Source of the DNA: Jeotgalibaca sp. MA1X17-3
GTDB lineage: Bacteria > Bacillota > Bacilli > Lactobacillales > Aerococcaceae
DNA length: 64,000 bases
Assembly (NCBI RefSeq): GCF_021513155.1
Contig: NZ_CP090983.1
Span: forward strand, 1,823,501 to 1,887,500
Direction of reading: 5' to 3'
Below, one piece after another: positions 37,018-46,815 of the stretch. Within the stretch, counting starts at the first letter, position 1; every line of letters starts with the position of its first letter. Under the pieces are notes generated by a model, which was not told the origin of the DNA, searched no databases, and saw only the letters and a program-made list of their open reading frames with translations. The position numbers were made by a program, and so were the translations under genes.

Positions 37018-37355
37018 GTAAATTTGTACAAGGAATATTTTTTGGATTAGGTGTTGGTGGACTACTTGGACTATTGAATGCTCCAGATAGTGGTTCCGAA
37101 AACCGTCGTCGATTACAACAATACATGAATGAGAATAAAGAAGCTGTTGATAATCTTAGTAGAGATTTGAAAGGTTTACAAAATTCTTTGTCTACCCTTT
37201 CTGATGAAGGAATGGCAGTAGCCAATACAGCTACCAAAGACTTAGCTGAATCTGTAACAGAATTTGCTCAAAAAAACCAACCCAGAATCAGACGTGTAAC
37301 CGATAGTCTTTCTAAACTTATGGATGATGTTGAAAAAGAATCAGAAAAATATTAA
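37014..37355 (+). CDS. YtxH domain protein
   Basis: The 113-residue protein has one N-terminal hydrophobic, glycine-rich segment (VQGIFFGLGVGGLLGLLNAP, 4-23) followed by GSENRRRLQQYM and a coiled coil to the end, the YtxH pattern. The family is linked to envelope or general stress but has no defined activity. It is coupled to hit, a common pairing in Lactobacillales. Confidence 0.85.
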   Translation: MSKFVQGIFFGLGVGGLLGLLNAPDSGSENRRRLQQYMNENKEAVDNLSRDLKGLQNSLSTLSDEGMAVANTATKDLAESVTEFAQKNQPRIRRVTDSLSKLMDDVEKESEKY

Positions 37356-37400
37356 GACCATTCTCTCGTGTGAAAATAAGAATGGATATTGACTACACAT

Positions 37401-37448
37401 AAAAAACGAATGCAGACAGGTATATCTATCTGACCGCATTCGTTTTTC
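37401..37448 (+). terminator. Terminator of hit-ytxH
   Basis: AAAAACGAATGC pairs with GCATTCGTTTTT around an inner CAGG/CTGACC stem, 45 bases after the ytxH stop codon. Confidence 0.9.
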
Positions 37449-37530
37449 TAATAGAAATTATCACAAAAAATCTATCTCTTACAGTATTTGTGAATATTTT
37501 TAGAAGCTTTAAAGCGTTTTTAAAGAATTC

Positions 37531-37560
37531 TTGTCATTTATTTTTAGTTTATGATATAGT
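37531..37560 (+). promoter_or_regulatory. Promoter of prsA
   Basis: TTGTCA (37531-37536) and TATAGT (37555-37560) are 18 bases apart and lie 60 bases before the prsA start codon. Confidence 0.6.
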
Positions 37561-37620
37561 AATTAAAGTTCGTTTTAACCTACGATAAAATCAGATTATA
37601 GAAATGGAAGTGCCCTATTT

Positions 37621-38583
37621 ATGAAAAAATTAACCCTATCAACTGTGACCTTATTAACTGCTGTAACTCTAGCAGGTTGTTCTACTAGCGAGAATGTAGT
37701 TACATCTGCAGGAAACCAAACGATTACTAAAGATGAGTTTTACGAAGCAATGAAAGACTCTGTTGGAGAAACAACTCTTCAACGAATGATTTTAATTAAT
37801 ATTTTCGAAAATGAAGCTGGCACAAATGAATTTGCTAAAGAAGCAGATGCAGAAGTTACAGAATCAATGGCATCAGTTGGCGGAGAAGAAGCTTTCAAAG
37901 GGTTCATCCAAGAAATGGGATTTGCGAGCATCGAAGATTACAAACAACAAATTCTTTTAAACAAATTATTGCCTGAAGCAATCAAAAATAGAACAGAAAT
38001 TACTGATGAAGATCTTGCTGCTGCATACGAAAGTTATGAACCACAAATAAATGCTGCACATATCTTAGTTGATGATGAAGATGTAGCGAAGGATCTCATT
38101 AAACAAATTAATGAAGGTGCTGATTTTGCTGAATTAGCTAAAGAAAATTCAACAGATGGATCTGCTGAAAATGGTGGAGATCTAGGATTCTTCGGTAAAG
38201 GCCAAATGGTTCCTGAATTTGAAGAAGTAGCTTATACATTGGATGAAGGAGAAGTTACTGATACTCCTGTTGAGTCTGAATATGGATACCACATCATTAA
38301 AATGCTTGAAAAGCCTGAAAAAGGTACACTTGAAGAAGAAACAGAACAACTAAAAGATATCATTATTCAAGAAAAAATTCAGGATGCAGCATTTTTCAAT
38401 GGCAAGCTTGCTGAAATTGTTAAGGATGCAGATGTTAAAGTCAACGATAGTGATTTCAAAGATATCATGGCTCCTTTCCTAGTAGAAGAAGAAGCTGTAG
38501 AAGCGCAAGATAGTGCTACTACAGAAACTGAAGAATCTGCTACTACAGAGTCCACTCCTGAAACTGAAGAGTCTGCTGAATAA
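37621..38583 (+). CDS. prsA: Foldase lipoprotein PrsA
   Basis: PrsA is a membrane-anchored peptidyl-prolyl isomerase that folds secreted proteins outside the cell. The signal peptide ends in the lipobox LAGC with Cys20. The parvulin (PpiC) domain spans about 140-235 (INAAHILVDDEDVA to YGYHIIKMLEKP, including LGFFGKGQMVPEFEEVAYTL). The 320-residue protein ends in a low-complexity Glu/Thr/Ser tail. It commonly lies near ecsAB, hit and yhaM in Bacilli. Confidence 0.96.
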   Translation: MKKLTLSTVTLLTAVTLAGCSTSENVVTSAGNQTITKDEFYEAMKDSVGETTLQRMILINIFENEAGTNEFAKEADAEVTESMASVGGEEAFKGFIQEMGFASIEDYKQQILLNKLLPEAIKNRTEITDEDLAAAYESYEPQINAAHILVDDEDVAKDLIKQINEGADFAELAKENSTDGSAENGGDLGFFGKGQMVPEFEEVAYTLDEGEVTDTPVESEYGYHIIKMLEKPEKGTLEEETEQLKDIIIQEKIQDAAFFNGKLAEIVKDADVKVNDSDFKDIMAPFLVEEEAVEAQDSATTETEESATTESTPETEESAE

Positions 38584-38596
38584 ATTGAATCAGCCA

Positions 38597-38629
38597 AAAG
38601 GCCATACGCATTTGCGTATGGCCTTTTTC
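38597..38629. terminator. Terminator between prsA and yhaM
   Basis: AAAGGCCATACGCA pairs perfectly with TGCGTATGGCCTTT and is followed by TTC. It ends prsA and may also end yhaM, which converges on it. Confidence 0.88.
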
Positions 38630-38636
38630 TATATGA

Positions 38637-39602
38637 TTATTTACTATCTGGTTCTACCAATTCCGATGGCTTATAAAAGTTTCTATTCCCTAATCCAAAA
38701 ACTCTTTCACTAAATTCACCAGGTTTTGTACGCTGTATTGCAGTATCAATCATATTAATAGATGCATCCAAATTATCTAAATGATGAATAATTTCTGCTT
38801 CTAAAAGATGAGGAACAACCGGTGAGCCAAACTCTAATTTCCCGTGATGAGCAAGAACAACATGTTTTAAAAGAATAACATCTTCTGTATCTTCCTCAAT
38901 CTTCAGAGCTTCACAAGCCTTTGTTATTTCTTCATCAACTAATACGATGTGTCCAATTAAATTCCCTTTTAATGTATATTCTGTTGAAAGTGCACCTGTT
39001 AGTTCTATGGTTTTACCAATATCATGCAAAATAATTCCACCATATAAAAGAGAGTGATTGATTCCCGTATAATTCTTTGCTATCGTTTCAGCAAGACGAA
39101 GGATGGAAACGGTATGATAACTTAATCCACCCGCAAAAGCATGATGGTGTCTCTTCGCTGCTGGAAAATCAAAGAATGCTTTTTGATATTTATTCAAAAT
39201 GTATCGAACAATTCGATTAATCGGTGCACTCGTAATTTCAAATAAAACGCGATTAATCTCTTCAACCATTTCTTCCGTGCGTAAAGGTGCTCTTTCGATA
39301 AAATGTTCAGGCGCTACCGCCTCGTTTTCATGTGCTATTCTCATTTTAGTAATTCTTAACTGAGGATTATTTTGATACAACTCTCTCTTCCCAGAAACCT
39401 TTACTACGGTTCCAGCCTGAAATCGATTGATCTCATCCTCTTTCGCATCCCAAAATTTCCCATCTATTTGGCCACTTCGATCTTGAAATGTAAAAGCAAT
39501 AAAGGGCTTATTATTTTTTGCCAAACGAACATCTGCACTTTTAATTAATAAATAAATTTCAAAAGCTTCATCCAGTTCATATTCATAAATCTTTTTTGTC
39601 AT
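38637..39602 (-). CDS. yhaM: 3'-5' exoribonuclease YhaM
   Basis: The 321-residue enzyme joins an N-terminal OB fold (FIAFTFQDRSGQIDGKFWDA near 34) to an HD phosphohydrolase domain (HHHAFAGGLSYHTVSIL near 160, LLYGGIILHDIGKTIEL near 187, VVLAHHGKLEFG near 249). YhaM trims RNA 3' ends and can also degrade single-stranded DNA. It follows yhaN and yhaO by 26 bases in the conserved yhaO-yhaN-yhaM order. Confidence 0.95.
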   Translation of the reverse strand: MTKKIYEYELDEAFEIYLLIKSADVRLAKNNKPFIAFTFQDRSGQIDGKFWDAKEDEINRFQAGTVVKVSGKRELYQNNPQLRITKMRIAHENEAVAPEHFIERAPLRTEEMVEEINRVLFEITSAPINRIVRYILNKYQKAFFDFPAAKRHHHAFAGGLSYHTVSILRLAETIAKNYTGINHSLLYGGIILHDIGKTIELTGALSTEYTLKGNLIGHIVLVDEEITKACEALKIEEDTEDVILLKHVVLAHHGKLEFGSPVVPHLLEAEIIHHLDNLDASINMIDTAIQRTKPGEFSERVFGLGNRNFYKPSELVEPDSK

Positions 39603-39628
39603 GTTTCCACTCCTCTCCTTCTATCTGT

Positions 39629-42452
39629 TTAGTGTAGCATATAGACTTGCTCGTTGGTGAAAACTTCATAGACATTTTTATCAAATGTAAAAAAGAAAAT
39701 TTGAACAGTTTCACTTAACTCTTGCATCAAAGAAAACATCGCTTGCTTACGAGTTTCATCAAAGTTTACAAAGCTATCGTCTATAAGGATTGGTAAATTA
39801 GCAATATCCGATGTGTTTTTTATAAAAGCGAACCGCATGGCAATATATAATTGCTCGATTGTTCCTTGAGATAACTCATGAGGTTTGAAAATGGTTCCAT
39901 CTTTATGTTGCACTTTCAGTCCCGATTTTTGAAAAGCAATCCGTGAATACATGTTGTCCGTTAATAAAATAAAGTAAGCATTCATATCCTCTAAGATAAT
40001 GGGGAGTCGATCATTTCGGCCTTCTCGAAGAGTTTCTTCTACCCATTCTGCCGCAATCACTTTGCTGCCCCACTCAATAATCATTTCTCTCATCTCTGTT
40101 TCCAACATAGCGTAGTCTTGTAAAAGAGAACTATACGTTCCACCTTTTTCTAATTCGTCGATTTCATGACGAGTTGAAACTTCTTTTCTTTGCCAAGTCT
40201 TTAACTCACTTTGTAAATTTTGAAGTTTCTCTTGGTTTTCTTTTAGGAAACGTTCTGCAGATTCTTTTTGTGGATACTTTTTCAAAATCTCTTCTTTTCC
40301 TATTAATTGCTCTCCCAGGAAATCTCTCCGTCTTTTTTGATTGCGTTGCTCTTCTTTTGCATGAAGAAGTTGATAAAATTCAGCTTCTGTTTCTACATGA
40401 GCTTTTTGAAGAATTTGGCTTCTTTTTTCTTGATTATCTTTTAACTTTCCTTGAACTTCATCCAGTTCCCGCTTTACTTCTACATATTTATCTTGAATAT
40501 TTCTAGACATACTTTCTTCTAAAACAACAGATTGATAAATTTCTGTAAACTGATTGAGAAATTCTACATCATTAAGGTGCTCTAATCCAAAATGTTCTCT
40601 AACAAAGGCAGAATGATTCTTCCAAACTTCTAACTGTCTTTCTATGGCTTCCAATTGATGTTGGTTTTCTTCGAGAACTCTTCTTTTTCTAGCAAGGATT
40701 TCCCCAGGATCTTCATCTAGAATTTTTCTCACTGTAAAAGAGAGAGGATAGCCTCCTATTTGAAGCCATTTTTTTTGCTTATGAACTTGTTCTTCCAACT
40801 GCATGTCCATTTCTTCTTGTTGATTCAATAACTGAATGAGTTGTTCTTGTTCACTTTCTTCTTCCACTTTCCACTCAACCAAACGTTCCCGTAGCGTCGC
40901 TTGTTGAATATAAGTTTGCATTGAAAAAGGAGTTGCTTCTTCAATTTGAATTTCTTTAGTATTTTTATTCTGATTTCTCAACGTGATGATTCCTACTATA
41001 GTAAGGAAACCAGCAGAGAATAATACTGTATATAAAAATGCGGAAGGAACAAAAACTCCTACTAGCACTACTATCATAACTAATAAAATCGCTATAATCA
41101 TTAACGTTTTATTTTTTTTAGTTGATGGAACTACGCTTGAGTTTTCCTTTGGTAGATCGGCTTGTTTTTGCCATTTCTGAAAAACATCCTCACTCACTAA
41201 ATCCGGCTTCACACCTTCAATTCGCTGTTCAACTATCTTTAATTGTGACTCACAACGATCTAACTGTTGTTGAATTTCCTTTTTCTTTTCGAGAAGCTCT
41301 TCTTCCTTATTCAGTAGAGCTACTGCTTCATTCCGACTTTCTTCATCTAGAGGTTCGATTGTTTTTTCTTCTTCAAGTCCCATTTCTCTTTTTAATTGCT
41401 GGAATTCCACTTGTATTTTTTCTATTGTTTGTTGCAAAAACTGTTTACGATTAAATTGAGCAGTTGCTTGAGGTATTTCATGTTGTAGGGCAGTTAACTC
41501 TTTTTGATACTCCTTAAACCATTCTACATGTGAATATTCCTCTTTTTGTTTAGTTAAATGATGAACCCGTTCTTGATACGTGGTCTGAGTTTGAAGATCG
41601 TCTGAAATTTTACTCTGGAGTCTTTCCCACGTACGTTGGGCATCGGGAGGAAGAATACTTGTATCTACTTCTTCAATTTTTTTATTTAAATGTAGCCACT
41701 CTTGATAGTAATCATTTAATCGAATACTTTCAGATAACTCAAGATTATTACTTTCTAAATCTTTTTGGAGGAAATGAATGGCTTCAATTTTTTCCTGAAT
41801 ATGACTAGCTTCTAGAAGAAAAGATTCATACGTACTATTTTTTTTGTTTGGCTTGTTCTAATTTTAGAAGAAGGTTTTCTGTTTGTTGAATTTTTTTATT
41901 TAAAGGTGGCACCGTTCCGGTAGGCTTAAACTCTTTTTGAGCTTCTTTTCGGTAATCATCTGCCAATTGAAGTAGTTTTTCACTTCCAGTTGTTCCCACA
42001 CTAAGCAAGTGTCGATTTAAATCATTTTTCTTCACTTTATTTAAATCCAGTAAGCTGTCAATTTTAAATGTATAAAGTAATTCGTATGTTTCTCGATCAA
42101 CTCCTAAGAGATAAGCTGCTAAAGAATCAACTACTTCTTGTTTTCCATTTTCGTATGTTAGAGTAGCCTTCCCACGGTTCTTTTCCTTCATTCTCTCAAT
42201 CATGATCGTTCCAAACCGGGTCCCCGTTAGGAATATTTTCCCACCGTACGCTTCCCCTTTTTTTGGTTCATAAGAATTTGTATCTTTTTTTCGAGCAGAA
42301 GGAAAGCCAAAGAACATCGTATGAATAAAAGAAGATAATGTACTTTTTCCTGCTTCATTATTTCCAAGAAAAATTTGCATGTCTTTCAAGCTATTAAATT
42401 CCTGATGAAGCCATTTTCCATATCCATAAATTTCAATTTTTGTAATCTTCAA
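39629..42452 (-). pseudogene. yhaN: SbcC/Rad50-like ATPase YhaN, split by a one-base shift
   Basis: YhaN is a large coiled-coil ATPase that pairs with the nuclease YhaO, like Rad50 with Mre11. Walker A is FLGNNEAGKSTLSSF near 28-42. Long coiled coils flank a predicted hydrophobic segment (MIIAILLVMIVVLVGVFVPSAFLYTVLFS, 20-plus residues), and Walker B is NLPILIDDSFVNFD near the end. The first frame stops at 41835; the frame open from there to 41437 has no start codon but joins the rest without a stop. One extra A in the eight-base run at 41839-41846 explains the break. Restored length is about 940 residues. Confidence 0.92.
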
Positions 42453-43696
42453 CTTCGATCCTCTTCCTCCTCAAAAAAGATATCTTCGAACAGCAACTCC
42501 TGAGCAGCTATTAGGATTTCTTCTTGTAATAGTGAATCTTGTTCTAGTTCAGAAAAACGACTACGCACGATTTGATTTTTAAAGAGGTCTCGAAGTTTTT
42601 TGCGAAAGACTTCTCCTTCTTTCAAATCTTGTCCACTTTTTTCAAAACTTTCCTGCATCTTTTGATCATAAGAAAAAGGGACTTGTTTCTTTTTTGGGGC
42701 AATTTTCAATTTGTAAAGATAAACAAAAGGTTCATGATCATCTTGGTTAAAGCCTTCTAAAAGATCACCATCTTGTATTTTCTCAATAACTTCTTCAGGT
42801 AACTCTTCTTGATCTTCGATGGTTATCGAAAGAAAAACACCTTGCTCTTCTTTTGCCGCTGCTTCGATTTCTGTTTCTACTCTAGCAAACAAGCTTTGAA
42901 GACTGCTCACTCCTTTTAAAGAAACCAGCTTTTCTTTCCAAATAATAGGAGACGTAGGAAGAAATTCCAAACGTGGAGAACGTCCTTTTTCTAAGCTTAC
43001 CAAATAAGCACCTTTTTCACCTAGCTCATTGGGATTTCTTCCTTGAATATTCCCCGAATAAATAATAGGAGGAGATTCCTGGAGGATTTCTCGTTTATGA
43101 ATGTGTCCAAGAGCCCAGTAATCATACTGTTTACCATTTAATTCCTGAATGGAGAATGGGGCATAGACTCCTTCTGATGATTCTAAGCCTTCTAAAAAAC
43201 CATGGAGCATTCCAATATGAAAATCAACATCACTTTTCCGATTAGGATATTGTTGAATCATTCGTTCTTTTACCCAACGAGTTTGATAACTAAAGCCAGT
43301 AATAGCAATTCTCTCTTGAGATTTTGTTGTCCATACATCCGTTTCAGGTTCTGTACCAAAAATCATCACATTATCCGGCATCTGTAGTTTCAAGGTTTCT
43401 CTTCCTAAAAAATCATGATTTCCGTGTGATAGATAAACTGGTATTCCAGCTGCCTTTAATCTTCCCATTTGATCACGAAGAAAAGCTTGGGCTTTGACAC
43501 TCTGATTTTCCTCATCATAAATATCTCCGCTAATCAACAAAAAATCTACTTCTTCTTCAATAGCCTTGCTGACAATATGATAAAAAGATTGAAAAGTTGA
43601 TTGGTAGACCTTTTCATATAAATGAGGGTGCATTCGTTTTAAGCCTTTAAAGGGACTATCCAAGTGTAAATCTGCTGTATGAATAAATCGAATCAT
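42449..43696 (-). CDS. yhaO: Mre11-like DNA exonuclease YhaO
   Basis: A 415-residue calcineurin-fold nuclease (SbcD/Mre11 relative) acting with YhaN in DNA repair. Metal motifs are FIHTADLHLDSPF (4-16), LLISGDIYDEENQS near 50, LSHGNHDFLG near 83, and ALGHIHKREIL near 197. The start at 43696 follows AAAGGAG by seven bases. Its stop overlaps the yhaN start (ATGA), indicating coupled translation. Confidence 0.93.
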   Translation of the reverse strand: MIRFIHTADLHLDSPFKGLKRMHPHLYEKVYQSTFQSFYHIVSKAIEEEVDFLLISGDIYDEENQSVKAQAFLRDQMGRLKAAGIPVYLSHGNHDFLGRETLKLQMPDNVMIFGTEPETDVWTTKSQERIAITGFSYQTRWVKERMIQQYPNRKSDVDFHIGMLHGFLEGLESSEGVYAPFSIQELNGKQYDYWALGHIHKREILQESPPIIYSGNIQGRNPNELGEKGAYLVSLEKGRSPRLEFLPTSPIIWKEKLVSLKGVSSLQSLFARVETEIEAAAKEEQGVFLSITIEDQEELPEEVIEKIQDGDLLEGFNQDDHEPFVYLYKLKIAPKKKQVPFSYDQKMQESFEKSGQDLKEGEVFRKKLRDLFKNQIVRSRFSELEQDSLLQEEILIAAQELLFEDIFFEEEEDRS

Positions 43697-43736
43697 TGCT
43701 TCTCTCCTTTCTGTAATCAGTATTTTAGTATAAAAC

Positions 43737-43848
43737 AAAAAAAGGCTTTGCCTTTTCCATCGAAAAGCTGGCTAGTGTCCCTAGCAGAATTTCTGCAATA
43801 ATAATGGGTTCTTTTGTGCCAGCCCTTGGATCACGAAAAGTCAAAGCC
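43737..43848 (-). ncRNA. Long rod-like structured RNA or terminator between the ylbF-like gene and yhaO
   Basis: On the minus strand GGCTTTGACTTTTC (43835-43848) pairs with GGAAAAGGCAAAGCC (43744-43758) with one mismatch, and T7 follows. Within it GCTGGC pairs with GCCAGC, CCC with GGG, and GCAG with CTGC. The nested helices form one rod of about 105 nt, far longer than an ordinary terminator. I do not recognise the family; it could be a mobile repeat, a regulatory RNA or an elaborate terminator. Confidence 0.55.
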
Positions 43849-43874
43849 TGCTTATTTTTAATTATAGGACGAGA

Positions 43875-44234
43875 TTACTCTGCGTCTGTTGTTTCGGTTG
43901 TATACAAATCTTGTAGAGGTTTCATAATGATTTTGTTAACATCTTCAATAACTGTTCCCAGTTGTTGTTCTGCTGTCATCATTTTTTGGATCATTTCGTT
44001 AGTTGAAGCACGTCCAGCAATTTCTTGAGCTTGCTCGATGTATTCTTCAGAAAGACCTTCTCCACTCATTTGTTTCATTTGTAGTTCTTGTTGCATTGCA
44101 GTGAATTCCTGAAATAAAGCGTACGCTTCTTCATTTCCTTTTACTTCTTCATACGCTGAAGTCAATTCTAGGAAAGAAGGTTGTGTGCGTAACCCTTTTT
44201 CTAATTCATATGCAAGATCGTATATATTACTCAT
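43875..44234 (-). CDS. YlbF/YmcA (YheA-like) family protein
   Basis: This 119-residue helical protein belongs to the YlbF/YmcA family (SNIYDLAYELEKGLRTQPSFLELTSAYEEVKGN near the start, FQEFTAMQQELQMKQMSGEGL in the middle). In Bacillus YlbF, YmcA and YaaT form a complex that promotes RNase Y processing; YheA is a paralogue of unknown role. The start at 44234 follows AAAGGA by eight bases; an ATG at 44243 overlaps that site. It lies between the PBP gene and yhaO. Confidence 0.85.
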   Translation of the reverse strand: MSNIYDLAYELEKGLRTQPSFLELTSAYEEVKGNEEAYALFQEFTAMQQELQMKQMSGEGLSEEYIEQAQEIAGRASTNEMIQKMMTAEQQLGTVIEDVNKIIMKPLQDLYTTETTDAE

Positions 44235-44382
44235 AACATCCATCCTTTACAATTTACTGTATTAATCATAACATGTTTAAAAAAACATTACCATAAAAAA
44301 CTACGAAAGTACGTTCGCTACTCCAGGAGTCTTTTTTGTAAAATGGATAAAGATAAAAACTAGTTTTTTCACTCGATCACTA

Positions 44383-46464
44383 TTAATTAAAAACATTTCT
44401 AGCCCAATCGAATATCTTTTTAGAACCCTCTTCAATTCTTTGACCAAACTCATCGACACCTTGAATAAAGTCATTCAGTGGGTTGTTCCAACCTCCATCT
44501 GTAGTCGTCTCTTGTCCACTGATTTCTGCTGCTCCACCCACTGTAAATTCAGTTTGGGGACTAATACTCAATAAGTTCCCTGTTTCGGCACTAAAGAGAT
44601 CATAAAACATCATCCCAATTCCATTCAAATTGTGGACCTCATCTGTTTCATCGAATCCAATCCAAGTTGCTACTACCATATCTGGTGTATAAGCAATCAT
44701 CCATTTCGAACGATTAATCGTATTTTCTGCATCTAATTCTGATGTTCCTGTTTTACCGGCAATTAACATACCATTATAAGGTTGAGCGCCATAGCCAGTT
44801 CCCCCTGGAGCATATACCTCCATTAACATACTCGTCATCTTTTCAGAAACTTCTGGAGTAGTTACACGAGTTGTTTTCGGTTCGGTATTATCAACAACAA
44901 CCGCCCCTGTAGAATCAACAATTTTCGTAATAAAACGCGCTTCTGTACGAATCCCTTTATTAGGGAATGTCCCGAATGCACTTGCCATTTGTAAAGGAGA
45001 AACGCCATCCATACCGCCAAGAGCTACCTGACCTAACACTTCATCTTCTGGACTCACAGAAATTCCAAATTTCTTTAATTTATTAATTCCTTTTTGAATG
45101 CCCATCTTATCCAATAAGTAAGCAGCTACTGTATTTTTACTTTCTGCTACTGCTTGATACAAAGGCATCTCTTCATAAGAACTGTATAAGTCATAATTTT
45201 TTACTGAATAATCATTATTTTCACCATACGTTAACGTATCATCATCAATCACCATTGAATCCACATCATAGCCATTTTCTAACGCTGGCGTATAAACAGA
45301 AAGAGGTTTAATTGTTGATCCAGGTGGGACTCTCATTTGAGTAGCTCGATTGAACCCTCGGAAAACCTGTTCCCCTCTTCCTCCTAAGATTGCTAGGACA
45401 TCTCCTGTTTCTGGATGCATCGCTACAGATGCACTCTGCATTAACGTTCCATCTTCTGCATCAACAAAATAGGCATCTTCATACGTTTGATCCATTTGGA
45501 TTTGATACTCTTGATCGAGACCCGTATAAATTTTATAACCGCGGTTCATAATGTCCTCTTCTTCAAAACCATACACATGAATTGCTTCGTCAATAACCGC
45601 ATCAAAATAGAAAGGATATTGATAATTACGATTATTGGCATATTGATCGTTTAGATAAATTCCTTCTGCCATCGCTAGGTCAGCTGATTCTTGGTCAGTT
45701 ATCTCGTTATCTACCATGAGTTGAAGAATTAAATCTCTTCGTTCGATACTCTCTTCATAATGATCTAAAGGATTATAATAGCTAGGAGCTTTCAAAATTG
45801 CTGCTAGCACAGCACCTTCTGCCATCGTAACTTCAGCTGCTGATTTTCCAAAGTATTTTTTTGAAGCATCTTCCACTCCCCAAACTCCACTTCCAAAGTA
45901 AGAGTTGTTTAGATACATTTCTAGTATTTCATCTTTTTCATATTGTTTTTCTATTTCAAAAGATAAAAATAATTCTTTAGCTTTTCGAATGAGCGTTTGA
46001 TCTAAAGATAGATAGGCATTCTTAGCTAATTGTTGAGTGATGGTCGATCCTCCACCTACAATATTTCCACGATTGATGACAAATCCAACAGCCGCTCGGC
46101 CAATCCCAATAGGATCAACTCCTTTATGACTGTAGAACCGTTTATCTTCCGTTGAAACAACCGCCATTTGAATATTTGATGAGATCTCATCAATGGGGAC
46201 AAAGGTTCCTTTTTGTGAATAAAGCTCTCCGGCTTCTTCCTTATATCGATCATACACGATGGTCGTTTCCTGTAAGCCACTCTTTAAATTTTCTACATCA
46301 GCGGTCTTCGCAAGAAAAACAAAATAACTACTTCCCACTAAAATCATGCACAAACCCAGAAGGATAATTAATTTATTAAATCGATATCGTCGCCAAAAAT
46401 TTTGTAGTTTCACAAAATAACGTTTGATCCATAACTTTATTTTTTCTTTTGTTTCTTCTTTCAT
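44383..46464 (-). CDS. Class A penicillin-binding protein (PBP2A/PbpF type)
   Basis: A bifunctional peptidoglycan synthase of 693 residues. After a cytosolic basic stretch and one membrane segment (LIILLGLCMILVGSSYFVFL) comes the GT51 glycosyltransferase (VSTEDKRFYSHKGVDPIGI, GGGSTITQQLAKN, near 100-160), then the transpeptidase with STIK (PPGSTIKPL), SKN and KTGTSELD motifs. A short polar tail ends outside the cell. The start at 46464 follows AAGGG by eight bases; an ATG at 46473 abuts that site. It is divergent from the CNNM transporter gene. Confidence 0.93.
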   Translation of the reverse strand: MKEETKEKIKLWIKRYFVKLQNFWRRYRFNKLIILLGLCMILVGSSYFVFLAKTADVENLKSGLQETTIVYDRYKEEAGELYSQKGTFVPIDEISSNIQMAVVSTEDKRFYSHKGVDPIGIGRAAVGFVINRGNIVGGGSTITQQLAKNAYLSLDQTLIRKAKELFLSFEIEKQYEKDEILEMYLNNSYFGSGVWGVEDASKKYFGKSAAEVTMAEGAVLAAILKAPSYYNPLDHYEESIERRDLILQLMVDNEITDQESADLAMAEGIYLNDQYANNRNYQYPFYFDAVIDEAIHVYGFEEEDIMNRGYKIYTGLDQEYQIQMDQTYEDAYFVDAEDGTLMQSASVAMHPETGDVLAILGGRGEQVFRGFNRATQMRVPPGSTIKPLSVYTPALENGYDVDSMVIDDDTLTYGENNDYSVKNYDLYSSYEEMPLYQAVAESKNTVAAYLLDKMGIQKGINKLKKFGISVSPEDEVLGQVALGGMDGVSPLQMASAFGTFPNKGIRTEARFITKIVDSTGAVVVDNTEPKTTRVTTPEVSEKMTSMLMEVYAPGGTGYGAQPYNGMLIAGKTGTSELDAENTINRSKWMIAYTPDMVVATWIGFDETDEVHNLNGIGMMFYDLFSAETGNLLSISPQTEFTVGGAAEISGQETTTDGGWNNPLNDFIQGVDEFGQRIEEGSKKIFDWARNVFN

Positions 46465-46714
46465 CTGCTTCATCCCTTACTAAATTCAATATTCAATTTT
46501 TATAGTTCCTGATCTCTTACCATACCAATTATTTTTTCATTCTGAAACATACTAAAGTACGATTTTTTTAATAAAATAGATAAGAATAGTTGAAATAAGC
46601 TCAATTAGATTGCAAAACTAGTTATTTGATTTATAATTTTAGCATACATAGCTTTTATTGATATTAATTTTCCATTAAAATATAGAGAAGAAAGTCCGTG
46701 ATTTATTATCGGAA

Positions 46715-46815
46715 CGTATTAAAAGATAACCAGCTTTGCCCAAGCGTGTCCCTTACAGAGGAATACACATCATAGGAGGTGAAAGCTCATTTTACTATAA
46801 AGTGAGCGATGCAAA
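46715..46815 (+). promoter_or_regulatory. Structured 5' leader with hairpin between ribosome site and GTG start
   Basis: The only good ribosome site, GGAGGTGA (46775-46782), lies 36 bases before GTG 46816. Between them is a ten-pair hairpin GCTCATTTTA-CTA-TAAAGTGAGC (46785-46807). CTTTGC (near 46733) could also pair with GCAAAG (46811-46816), enclosing the whole and covering the G of the start codon. Folding would decide whether ribosomes reach the start. It does not match the M-box consensus. Confidence 0.5.

Noticed and set aside
43737..43845. A TTG-started frame of about 39 codons through the rod-like RNA (TFRDPRAGTKEPIIIAEILL)
   Set aside because: It has no ribosome site and lies entirely inside the hairpin arms; paired DNA of this sort readily gives open frames.
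46640..46815. M-box magnesium riboswitch before the CNNM gene
   Set aside because: AGGTGA and AAAGCTC occur, but the order and the conserved GCTGCTGCCC core do not match the M-box.
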